Source: Flaccisagitta enflata
Taxonomy: Eukaryota > Chaetognatha > Sagittoidea > Aphragmophora
Direction: 5' to 3'
NCBI GenBank assembly: GCA_965153355.1
Contig: OZ231127.1
Span: 73,222,001 to 73,286,000 of the forward strand
DNA length: 64,000 nucleotides
Position 1 is the stretch's first letter. Each line of letters starts with the position of its first letter. The notes under the pieces were generated by a model, which saw only the letters and a program-made list of their open reading frames with translations, did not search any database and was not told the origin of the DNA. This document shows, in pieces, positions 11,169 to 24,138 of this stretch. The translations under genes and the position numbers were made by a program.

Positions 11169-13363
11169 CAAGAGCGAGAGCGAGAGAACAATTCATTTCC
11201 ACGTCTTGCTTGTGCTTGTGCTCTCAATCCAGGAGAGACGATGAGTTGAAATTGGGAACTGAAACTAATAACCCGATAACCATGTCAGTGACCGTGTCAA
11301 ATTTGCGCAGGATTCTGATTCCGACGATGATGACGATGATGCAACGACAGTGGCGCCCGGCGCAGCCGAATCTGCAGCATCTGGGAGTGCTGGAGCAGGA
11401 GGAGCATCTGGGGGGTCTGGAGGAGGAACTGGAGGAAGTGGGACAGCCGCAGCATCTGGTGGAGGTCCCGCTGCCCCTGCGGTACCCGCTGCTCCAGCGG
11501 TACCCGCTGCTCCTGTGGCACCCGCTGCTCCCGCGGCACCTGCGGCACCTGCAGCGCCAGCGGCAAAACCTGCATCCCAAGCGGATCAAGCAAACCGTCG
11601 GCTTTTTGGTAAAGCCTAATTTGAAAATTCTTCGTCGCCATCATGCTCTTGCTTCCTTCCTTCAATCCCGCGATGGGATTCCCTTCTCAATATCTGTTTC
11701 TCAAACGGTATCATCCCGACATCCTGTGTTTCTCTCTCTGACTCTGTTTCTCTCTCTGACTCTGTTTCTCTCTCTGACTCTGTTTCTCTCTCTGACTCTG
11801 TTTCTCTCTCTGACTCTGTTTCTCTCTCTGACTCTGTTTCTCTCTCTGACTCTGTTTCTCTCTCTGACTCTGTTTCTCTCTCTGACTCTGTTTCTCTCTC
11901 TGACTCTGTTTCTCTCTCTGACTCTGTTTCTCTCTCTGACTCTGTTTCTCTCTCTGACTCTGTTTCTCTCTCTGACTCTGTTTCTCTCTCTGACTCTGTT
12001 TCTCTCTCTGACTCTGTTTCTCTCTCTGACTCTGTTTCTTTCTCTGACTCTGTTTCTCTCTCTGACTCAGTTTCTCTCTCTCACTCTGTTTCTCTCTCTG
12101 CTTCTGTTTCTCTCTCTGACTCTGTGTCTCTCTCTGATCTGACTCTGTTTCTTTCTGTGACTCTGTTTCTTTTTCTGACTCAGTTTCTCTCTCTGACGCT
12201 GTTTTTGTTATCCGACTCGGTTTCTTTCTCTATTTCTCCCTCTTTTCCTCTCGCTGTTTCTTCTTATCTTTCTTCTCCCCCCCCTCCTCTGCTTCTTCAT
12301 CGTTTTCTTATCATATTCCACTGCGCAATCAACCCATACAGATGCATATCCCGATGATGACGACGACGACGATGACGACGACGATGAAGAAGACATATTA
12401 AGATCTAAGTTGGAAGATATCGTCATTCGAGAAGTCAACAAAATTCATAGGAAATCACGCAGGAGCAACGATGACAGGTGAGATAGTAAGTAAAGAGGAG
12501 GTGGAAGGTGAAGGGGGGAGAGGAGAAGAGGACACGCGCCCGATTAAAGGTGAGAATAATGAGGGGAAAGATGGCGGTCGGCGTGGGGAAGTAAAGGGGG
12601 CATAAGTAAGAGAATAATTACATAATGATGCTATAAGTAAAAAGAATCAAATATTTTTAACACTATTGATCTGAGGATAAGAAAGTGATAAAGGAATAGT
12701 ATGAGGAATAATAAATTGTCAAATCACAGTGGAGTTCGACGACAAGCTGATGCTCCCGTAAGTCGACGACAGGCTGCAGATGCTGGAGCTGATGCACTCT
12801 CGAAGATGATCAACGAGGCGCTTCTCACTGGCGCAGACGAAACTCATCAAGATCAAAATGACGTACAATGTAAATCATCATTTAATTATTCATTTTGTCG
12901 TTTTTTCATGTCACAACGTGTAAGGCATCGTATTGCGTAATGTGGTCTTGACAAATCATAATTTCAAATTTGTTATGTGGTTGTTCTTTTGTCTGATTAT
13001 CCCACTGATTGCAATTGATGGTAATAAGTACGATAATTTTTATGATGCTGCTGATGATGTCGATTGCAGTGAAGATGATGAAGTCGATGATGATGATGCT
13101 CATGTTGATGAATGATGATGACAATGATGATTAATATTATGATGATGATGACATTGGTGATGATGATGATGACAGTAATGATGCTTATGATGACGATGAT
13201 GCTTATGATCACGACGACGAAGACGATGATGATGACGATGACGATGATGACGATGACGATGATGATGATGATGATGATGATGCTTATGTTGATGATGATG
13301 ATAATGAATCTTATAATGAATCTTATGATGAATCTTATGATGAATATTTATGATGATGATGAA

Positions 13364-13417
<54 letters not shown>

Positions 13418-14305
13418 AATGTTTCGCCTAGTGTCTCAACCTGGAATGGCCAACATGATCGTGGAGTCTTTGGGATTCGTGAAGAGAAGGCGCCCAAAAC
13501 CGGCGCCAGTCAAGGAGGCGCCAAAACCGCCGACGAAGAACAAAGAAGAAAGTAAAAAGATTGAAGAAAACAAAAATATTGAAGAAAACAACAACGCTGA
13601 GGAGCAGAACAAGGAGGAAAAGCAAGGAACGGAAATGCAAAGTAAGCTGAGAAATCAAGAAAAAGTACATATTGTATGGTCGAGGAAACTAATTGGGCAA
13701 GGGCAGCGATGAACATTGCCACATAGCTAAAAAGTTGAACCGAGGCGAGTTTAAAAAAACTGACAATCTACTCTAAATTGATAGATGTATCGCATTGCAT
13801 TCATCGCTGGCTAAGATAAATTGTGTTGTACTGACAGGAGCAAGAGTACTTTTCATGCCCATGTAACAATAAGGGTTGTTTTCTATGAGATAAAATTTGT
13901 CTCCAAAATTCGGAAGTTTTGTTTAATTTTGTTTGCACATGGTAATAGATATCAAATGGTGCACCGTACAACGATTCCAACATGCTCAGCTGAAAACAAT
14001 ATCAAGAGGATATATATTCATTACCCATCTCAATAATGAGATGGATTGAAAAGCGCGATTAGAGTTGATTGTTTACCATTGCTTGGAAAGCGATTATGAG
14101 CCAGTTGATATCGTTTGCCATTCGTAGTCATTTCATGATGGTTTTATCTATGAAAACCGCGTGTAAAGAAGAAGAAGAAGAAGAAGAAGAAGAAGAAGAA
14201 GAAGAAGAAGAAGAAGAAGAAGAAGAAGAAGAAGAATTTGGGTGCTTGCTTTCAACTTAATAACCCTCGGACACCTAGCTGGTAACACCCAGCTATCAGA
14301 AAAAA

Positions 14306-14362
<57 letters not shown>

Positions 14363-16196
14363 AGAAAGAAAGAAAGAAAGTGAAAGAAGGAAGAACAGGA
14401 AGAAGAAGAAGGACTGAAGAAGAAAAAGAAAAAGAAAAAGAAAAAGAATAAAAAAAGAAGAAGGAAAAGAAAAAGAAGAACATGAAGAAGACGAAGAAGT
14501 CGAAGAAGAAGAAGAAAAAGCAAAAGAAGAAAAAAGTAAAAGACGAAAAATAAGAGGAAATACGGTAAAGAAAAAAAAAAACATTTAGAAATAAGGAGAC
14601 AAAGAAAGAAAAAATAACATTTAAGCGAGGAGAAAATGAAAACCATAGAAAAAGCTTACAAATTACATTGTATAAGAGAATAATTAACCCGGGGTTACAA
14701 TATCATCGTGATGTGTGGGTATGGACGCAAAACCCCTTTCCTTTTACAAACACTACTCACAATTCAAATCGCAGCTTCTTACAGTATGATTTTTTTGGAT
14801 TGCAACATAAGAAACCTATATATCTCCGCTCCTGAGCATCGTAGCAAGATGCGGATTGCACCATTGGATAGAGCACAAAAAACTATCTTTTCTATGTTTT
14901 TTCTGATATCATAGTGTCTTATGACATATGTCCACCACAATTCCAGTAAAAACGTTGACATCTCTAAAGTCAAGAAATTGGCTGTCTGATTCTCTCTCCA
15001 AAAAGAATGAGAAGGTTCAGTTGGTCAAATAATCAGCAATCAAGGGGCTTCCGTGTAATTTTCTGGACATACCTAAGAAAATATTTGTGTTGTGATTCAG
15101 TTGGCCTCATGATCACCAATTATTTGATGTACGGATCTTTCTCATCTTTTTTAAAAGCAGAATCAGACAGCCAATTTTGAGATGTTGAAGATGTCAATGT
15201 TTTTACTGGCTTAGTGGTAGAGATACGTCATATTGCATCATGACATCAGAAAAGATGTAGAAAAAATAGTTTTTTGTGCTCTATCCAATGGTGCAATCCG
15301 CATCTTGCTACGATGCTCAGGAGTGGAGATATATAGGTTTCTTATGTTGCATTTCAAAAGAATCATACTGTAAGAACCGATCAACGGACCGATGGATCAA
15401 CAGACGGACCAAAGTCACATAGAGACATATAGACTAAGAACAAAAAGAACAGAACAAAAAGAAAGACTCAGAACAAAAAGAAATAGGAAAATGAAAAAAA
15501 AGGAGCGGAGGCAGATTAATGATGTTTATAGATAAAAACCTTTGCGCTCATCATCGTTCAATGAACCGGTAATAATGCCATTTTTAGCTCTTCGCGTCGC
15601 GAAGGGATTAGCTTGGGATATTATTTGCAGATTATGTCGTAGACTCGTGGTTTCCCGACTTTGCTTTTAACTTAGTTTCTAATATGAGTATATGACAAGT
15701 GGAACAGTACCCCTCACTATACCCAAACTGAAAAATATGGAAGAGGGCCTTGTGAGCCCTCACTGACTAGTTACTACGCGCATCACTCCTACTTTTTTTA
15801 TATTAGTCATGTTCCCTGCAGAAAAAAACCTCAACAAGCTCAATCAGGCAATGATACATCATCTGTGTGGAGCAAAAATGGCAATTATAACGCTTGACTG
15901 ATAGACAGACAGACATATTGCCAGATAAGCTGTAAAATAGGCTAACGAAAATAGGCCAATGAAAATAGGCTAGAGAAGGCTTAAGGGGCCAAAAAGCCTA
16001 AAAAAAGGTAAATTAAAGCTACTAAAAAAAACCTAAACAGTGTTTGGTTTAGTGTCTGCCAAAATAAAAAAAAACGAAAAATTCGGGGTGTAACAGACCA
16101 ACACAGACGGACCGACGGACCGACGTACGGATGGACAGACACCCTGGTAGGAATGCGAGAACACATATAAATAAGTCAAGTCGCATACAGAAACTG

Positions 16197-16270
<74 letters not shown>

Positions 16271-19200
16271 GGAAACATCGGCGCTGCTGTGGCTGATTTT
16301 GTCGAGAACGGTCCCGAGGATGAGCGCGAAGACGATGCTCCGGCAACTTCTCCGGCGCCGGTGAAACTTCAACCGGCGAAAATCGGCAACGAGCTGCTCG
16401 TCGACTCGGGCCAAACCGGAAACCTCGTCGGGGATGAAGTCCCCAAAATGGGCCCCAACATGGAAATCGGCAACGAAGTTCCTAACAACACCACGGCAGC
16501 GCCTCCGACCACCACCACAACAACTACCACCACAACAACAACCACTACCACAACTACCACAACCACCACAACGAGCAAGCCGCCACCACCGGAAGAATTT
16601 CCGGAACCGCATGTTTTCGAGGTGGTGGCGGAAGAAACGTACGATCAAGGACCGGCCGCCGATTCAGTACCGGAAACGCCGCCGGAAAAACCATCGACGA
16701 GTCTCGGCGACGAAGCACATCCGGAAGATGACGCCGGCGCCGGAAAGAAGGAGGAGGAAGTCGAGGAGAAGCAAACGCCGGAGAAGGTCGGGGATGAGAA
16801 GGGTGCCGAGGCGGAGGGGACGAGGGATGTCGAGGAAGATATCGAAGGGGGAACGGCCATTGGAGATGAAGCTACTGGTGAAAAGGAGGAGGAGAAAAAT
16901 GGAGGTGGAACCGGAGGCAGTGAAGGCAGTGGAGGCAGTGGAGGCAGTGGAGGCAGTGGAAGCAGTGGAAGCAGTGGAAGCAGTGGAGGAGCGGGAGAGG
17001 AAGGTACGCAAGAAGAAGAAGAAGAAGAGGAGGAAGAAGGAGGGGCGGATAATGCTGCGAAGAAGAAGGCGGAAAAGGAGAAAGGAATAAATGCGGAAGC
17101 GGAAGAAGACAGCAACATCGACGCGGAAAACTCCAAGGAGGAAGGGGAGGAGGAGGCGGCGGAAGCAAAAGCGCAGGAGGAAACGGCAAATGCCGGTTCG
17201 GGAGGAGCAGCTGAGGCAGTCAGCGGTGGTGCTGGTGCAGAAGCAGCTGGTAGTGGAGGAGCAGGAGAAAAGGGAGGGGCGGATAATGCTGCAAATAAGA
17301 AGGCGGAAAAGGCGAAAGGAATAAATGCAGAAGCGGAAGAAGACAGCAACATCGACGCGGAGAACTCCAAGGAGGAAGGGGAGGAGGAGGCGGCGGAAGG
17401 AGGAAGTGGGACAGCCGCAGCTGCCCCAGGAGGAGCAGCAACTGGAGGCACTTCAGCGGCTGCTGGCGGTGGTACAAGTGGCGGAGGAGGAGGTAGAGAA
17501 GCGGGGGATGCGCTAAGTGGGGAAATGATGGCAGATGAGAAAGGATCCGTGACTTACAACAGGGGATCAGTATCTGGAACTGCGAGGGTTCATAATAAGA
17601 CGAAAGAAAGGCATGGCGCCCTCTCTAAAGGCGCACCAGCAGTTCACAAAATCAACCCAGGAGCACCAGCAGCCCACAAAAACAATGCAGGGGCACCAGC
17701 AATCCAAGAAAAGAAAGAAGCGGACAATTCCGTCTCATCCATCGCTGGAAATCTCTTTAGAAGCGCCGCGAATCTAGTAGCCGGTATTTGGCTGAAATAC
17801 ACTTGAACCCCGCAATAACGAATGTCAATGGAATAAAAAATTTTAAATATTTTAAAAGGATTTTTTTAAATGCCAAGACAATTTTCAAAAAATTACTTCA
17901 AAGGGCCAAAATTTATGGTTGTTTTAGGTGGATTTTTGTTACTCCTGGATCTGTCATAGTGGTGTGTAACTGTACTGAAGTTGAGTGTTTGCATATAGGA
18001 ACGCCTTAAATGTTTGCAGTATAATGAGTATTTGAAAAGCAGGAAAGCATCTTGATTAGTCTGTTCCAGGCATGCAATCACTTACTTGTACACAATCATT
18101 TATTCGTTCATTCATTCATTCACTCATTCACTCATTCACTCATTCACTCATCCATTCCGCATAATAATTCGACACTTTCGAACATTTACAAGCAATCGCA
18201 TGCTGGTGCTAAGGTGATCAGTTAATTTCACTTTTTCTAAATCTAAATTTTAGAGTAAAATCTTTTGCCGACAGATGCGTTGTCACCACCGGCACCTGGC
18301 GCTCACGAGTCGGAGAGGCTCAAGTTGCAGGTGAGCAAAGACAAACAAAATGCAAATGAGAAACAAGTTGAAGATTAGGTTTCCAAAACCAGCTGAATCA
18401 ATTTTTGGAAACTTCATTCTTTCCCTTTTCTCTTTCACTTTCTCTTTTCCTGTCTTTCTGCATGTAAAAGGGAAATGGTGAAAATCTCAGCAGACAACTT
18501 CTTTTTTTCAGGGTTCCGGATCACGTAAAACAATCAGAAAAAGCAAATGAGAGGATTTAAAACGATGAAAGACAATTCTGAAAAAAAACGTCAGAAAATA
18601 GAAGAACGAATGAAAAAAAGAAGAATTCAGCGTGAATTTCTGCATTTCCCTTTTTTTTCATCTGATGGTTGAGTTTGTTATTTGCTAGTTATTTCTTATT
18701 CAAATAGTAAAAAAATGTAAAGAAACAATGAAAATAAAAAAGATAAAAGCATTCACTAGCGTTTTGTCTACGTATCCCGAGCTGGAAACACCCTCGCATG
18801 TCTGGGAGTCTCGCCATTCTTTGGTCTGTCAGCCATTTCCCAAAAGAAATTTTTTGCTAGCGACAATCACTTCCAAATCCAAGTTTCTACAGTAGATGTC
18901 GTCTATAATTGGAAATACAGGGGCACTCATATCCTAGATACCATTTGTACAAATAAAATGAAACTGTGTGTGTACAATGCTTATGTCCTATAGGGTTGAC
19001 GATGGGGTATGGCAGCTCTGTAGAGATAAAATTCTCTTGAATGCACTGAATCAAATTCGTTTAGCTTGATCAGTTAGTGGAGTTGGTCTAGTGGTTAACT
19101 CACTTGACTTCAGATCATTCAAAATCAGTTTATTTAAAAGTTCCAGGTTCGAATCCCAAGCTGGTTTTGCAATTTCAGCAAATACATTAAGCTGAAATTC

Positions 19201-20527
19201 TGCTAAAAAAACGATTGATCCCATTATTTTATACTAAAATTTTTTTTCCTGAGGTAAGCCGTAGGGGGATGCCATACCCCATCGTCAACCCCTAAGGGTC
19301 TATACATTACACCAATAAAATATCAGTCCCCCTACTGTACTAATACTCAGGTTATGAGCTCCCCCGTATTTTCAAGTCTAGACGACATCTACTGTATAAA
19401 GTTTAAATGTCTGTCAATTAATGTAGGTTTTGGCATGGCCTAACGGGCAACTTGGCATTTTTGCCATTTCAATTTAATTTTGGCTTTGTGGAGGAATATT
19501 ATGGAATATTGTAGTTGAAAGTATTTTTGTTTTGGTGATACAATAGATTTGCTCATTTGATTAGTAGTTCCACCATGTCATGAGTCGGTGATAACTGGAT
19601 TCTAAGGAACAGACATGTACCCTGTCTTCAAAAGCAACTGATACCAGAAAAAGATGTATTGTGTCAAAACGATTCATATTTCAGAATTCGGATTTTTTTT
19701 ATCTAAAAGCCTATTTACTGCGGTTTTTTCATGAAAAATTTCAGCATTTTTTTTCAACTGGTTTAGCCTCTACATTGTTTTTAAGTGTAACATCATTTGA
19801 GGCATTTCAGCTTTACCTTTCAGACATGAAAGGAGGTGTCTCACTTCAAACCTCTGTAACTTTTAAACGCCTTGAGCTAGAATGCTGGGATTGGTCTCAA
19901 ATTAAAGATTTTTTGAAGGAGATTACACCAAATTTATGAAAGAAAGCATATTTTGCTGTATTCATATCGTTTTTGTGCAGTTTTTCACTTTTTTTTATGT
20001 TCCATCAAAATTCCATGTAGGAATTTTATCATTTTTGTTTAGAACATCTTATGATTATGCACATAAAGATGAAAAAATCATATTAGTAATGAAAATATGC
20101 TAGATTGGGATAAGTCTTAATATTCTAAATCAATGTTTTTGCTTTTTGTCTATAGTTATTGGGGCCTAACTCTTATTTTATAGAAAAATTGCTAGATTTC
20201 AGTAAAATTTGGGTATATCTAAAAACGATGTAGAGGCTAAACCAGTTGAAAAAAGTGCTGAAATTTCGTATAAAAAAACCGCAGATAGAAAAAATCCGAA
20301 TTTTGAAATATGAATCGTTTTGACACAATACATCTTTTGCTGGTATCAGTTGCTTTTGAAGACAGGGTAGACATATTGACAGGCAGAAAGACAAATACGT
20401 CTAGACAGCAGACCCCGATTGCGGGGGAGCCATAATTGTAAGGGGAAATTCAGAACCAAGAAAGCAATAGTGAAACTCAAACAAGGAGATAGATCACTGA
20501 AATTCTTTGCAATTCGAGTTACTGAAA

Positions 20528-20575
<48 letters not shown>

Positions 20576-20685
20576 AAAAGAAATAGGTACACAGCCAGGC
20601 ATAAAAATAGAAAAAAATGATTGTCTTACTCACTGCAGAACCTAAAAAACGACGCAAAGGGCGGTGATGAAAATATCAAAGAGGA

Positions 20686-20745
<60 letters not shown>

Positions 20746-23700
20746 AAACAACAACAACAACAACAACCGTCGCATTCGACGAGCGAATAAAAAGTCCGCC
20801 ACGGAATCAAATGAAGCAGTAATCACACCAGGTAAAGACTCGTCGACTCCTGTTGAAGCGGAAAAGTCGTTGGAGACTCTAGTCGACGAATCCATCAAAG
20901 GGAAGTTGGAACCGCTCGTCAACCAACAACTGCAACCTCTCGTCAACAAAACTGTCGAATCGCTTCTAGATCAATCTTTCGAAGACATCATCCACGAGAC
21001 AGCCGCCAATGGAACACCGTTGACGTCCCTAGCAACGACGATAGAGCCGACGACGACGACGACGACGACGACGACGCCTAAGCCTGAGGTGTCCGAAGCC
21101 GAGGTGGAAAGTCCTTTAGCCAAGGCCTGGAAAATGATCGTCGATCGCAAAACGAACAAATCAGTCGACATGACGGCCGGAGTACAAATTGAGAAGGGAT
21201 CAGCAGCGGAAAAAGCAGCCACAGATGCTGAGGGCGCGAAGGCCGCCGTGATACATGCTGCTGCGGATATTGAAGCAGCCGATCTTGCAGCCACATTTTC
21301 TCCCGCTGCTGAAGCGAAAGGCGAGGCGGCGAAAGTTGAAGCAAATAAGAATGAAGACCAAATTGGTGAAGTAGATGCTGAGAATCAGACTGAAGATCAA
21401 CTGGATCAAGAAAAGGCCGAAGCGGGAAGGCAAATGGAAGACCAAATGGAGACATCGGAAGTGGAAAAGCAGTCTGAAGGGCAACTGGATGCGGCGGAAG
21501 CAGAAAAGCGGTCTGAAGGGCAACTGGATGCGATGGAAGCAGAAAAGCAGTCTGAAGGGCAACTGGATGTGACGGAAGCAGAAAAGCAGTCTGAGGGGCA
21601 ACTGGATGCGATGGAAGCAGAAAAGCAGTCTGAAGAGCAACTGGATGCGACGGAAGCAGAAAAGCAGTCTGCCGACCGCTTGAGGGGCGCAAAAGCGGAA
21701 GAGAAGGAAGAGTTTTTGGCGGAGTTGGGCGTCGACAACGAAGCTGAAGCCAAAGAGACGGTCGTTGAAGCGCTTCAGGTGGATCGAAACATCGGGCACG
21801 CGGTCGAGAAGGTCATGGAAACGGAGGGCGAGAGAAGCAGGAAGAAAAGTCGACCGGAAGTGACGTCATCATCGTCGGCGTCATCCAATGGCCACGTGAA
21901 TTGGAAGCGAGTTGAAGGCGACGCTAAGTATCATAAGACAAAGAATAAGGACATGAAGGACAAGGGGGAGCAAAAGGGGGAGGAAATTGTGAAGCATACG
22001 GAGCCTACGACAGATGAACAGGAGGAGAACGCGCGCGGGATCGAGAGTGAGGCGATATCGAGCAGCAATGACGAGGACATAGCCGCGTCGAAGAGTGAGG
22101 GGGATGAACACAGGCGCTTGATAAGTTTGGACAAGGTGAAGGAGGAGGGGAAGAAGGAGGAAGCGGAGGAGGAAGAGGAGAAACCAAAGAATGAGGAACG
22201 ACATAAAGAAAAGACGCTAACAGCCAGTGAGGAAGGGGTAGAGAAAATGGAAGCAAAGGATGCAGAGATAGAAATAGAGAAAACCAATGGCGGAAATGAA
22301 CTGAATGATAAGATGAAAAACGAAATGAATGAAAGAAATGTAGAAAATAACCTTGTCCAAAATGGCAAGGAAGAAAGCGACATTGTCGATGAAGTTGCCT
22401 TGCAACAAAAACAACAACAGCAACTACAACAACAACAACAACAACAACAAAAGCAGCAGCAGCAGCAGCAGATCGAACAGAAACAGGAAACATTGGAGCG
22501 GGAAGCTGAAAACATTCTAGACACGTTGTACGAGGAATGGATTGGGACAAAACGCCGAAAGAGGAAAGAACAAAAACGGAGAATGGAGGAAAAAGAGGAA
22601 GAGATTTTTCGGCAGGTTATCAGAATTTTTTTTTAAATCTTTGATGTCACGGCCGTCCGTGTTTGTGTCAAATATGTTACGTTTGGGTGCGTCATATAGC
22701 AAAAGTTGGTTATTTCTTTTCACCCTCTTTGCCTTATATGGAATGACTAATTTTAAAACCCTTAAGTTTATGTTTTTATATTTTGGTCTATTCTCACAAA
22801 TACTATGATTTTCTTAATCAAATAATTGTTCTTTTTGTAACAAGATTACGCAGGATTTTGCTGATTTCTGGGATTTCTGTTGAAACTTTAAGGACAAAAC
22901 AAAAAGAGAAGATATTCAAATTTCGAGAAAAAAAAATCACCACCACTATATCACCTAAGTAGGGTGAAGGTATACTCCAAGCTTTTGCTATGTGAAGCAC
23001 CCAAATGTTACGTAGTTGAACAGGAAATCTGGCATACGAGCTACTGGCACTGTACAGCCACAAAAAAACAAACAAACAAAAACCATTTAATGAATTATAT
23101 TTGATGACATCAAGACAAGCCAATTAAAAACAAAATTAACACTTGCCGTTACAGATGCGTGAAAGGGAAGCTCGAGAGGCGGCCAAGTATTCTCAACCTC
23201 GTTTTACGGGCGGCGAAATTTCGGCGGAGCGCGAAAAAATGGCGGTTTTAAATTATTGGAAGGACGAGTGGCGCCAATGGGACGCGGCGAGGAGAGACGA
23301 AACTTACAGAATTCATTTCAAACAAAGGAACCATGATAAAATCGCCGAACCCAAGATGGTCAAGGAAGTGATTGTAGCGGTGAGGAATAATAGATTGTTT
23401 GACTGATTGATTAGTTGGTTGATATTGATTGTCTATTAAATAATCTAATGTATACGTCATTTACAACAAATCGATGGATTTTTTTCTCAATTCTGATACA
23501 TAATTGGCCATGTTTCGTTTTTATGTGATAGAAATGTCAGAGCAAACAAAGAGTAAGACATCGGTGTTATGAGATTTTTGTTTCGCTTCAAATCTCATTC
23601 CTTCGCCTTTTCCCACCCGCTATCGTGAGTCGTAATGGTGACATTTGACAGTCTTCCTGCCGATGGAAGACACTTTTCAGCCTTCGCTGCTATCTCACAG

Positions 23701-24062
23701 TAACACACTTTAAAATACACATGCGCACACACACACACACACACGTGCGCGCGCGCGGCTAAAAAAAAACAAACAAACACATATATTTAAAAGTTGCTCT
23801 TAATGCTGACAAAAGATACGCGTAATTCCATCTTTAGATGTCATTAAATAACTCTTTACGACCTGACAGGCTGTTTACGGTCGCGACAACGAAGAGATCG
23901 CATCCGCAGTCGACCGAGCAGCTCGTCGACATCTTCGAGTCCCCGACGTCGTTAAACAAGAGCACAAAACCGGCAGAACAACGGAGCAACAAAGAATTCA
24001 TTTGCTACACCAGTTACAGCGAAAACAGGAGAAGATGATGGCAAAGTTGAAACAACAACAGC

Positions 24063-24138
<76 letters not shown>

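Noticed and set aside
11048-12142. 364-codon open frame running through the gene A membrane exon and the 18-bp minisatellite
   Set aside because: It is the exon 3 frame read through GA repeats and intron 4; the spliced model is in phase over 12 exons.
13068-13430. Asp-rich exon in gene A from the GAT tract
   Set aside because: A splice acceptor-like GATTGCAG exists, but the phase that matches exon 6 reads Met/Leu-type repeats or meets stops. The direct 12869-13432 join keeps phase.
19078-19165. Functional tRNA gene
   Set aside because: A and B boxes are visible, but no acceptor stem pairing was found and it lies inside a MITE.
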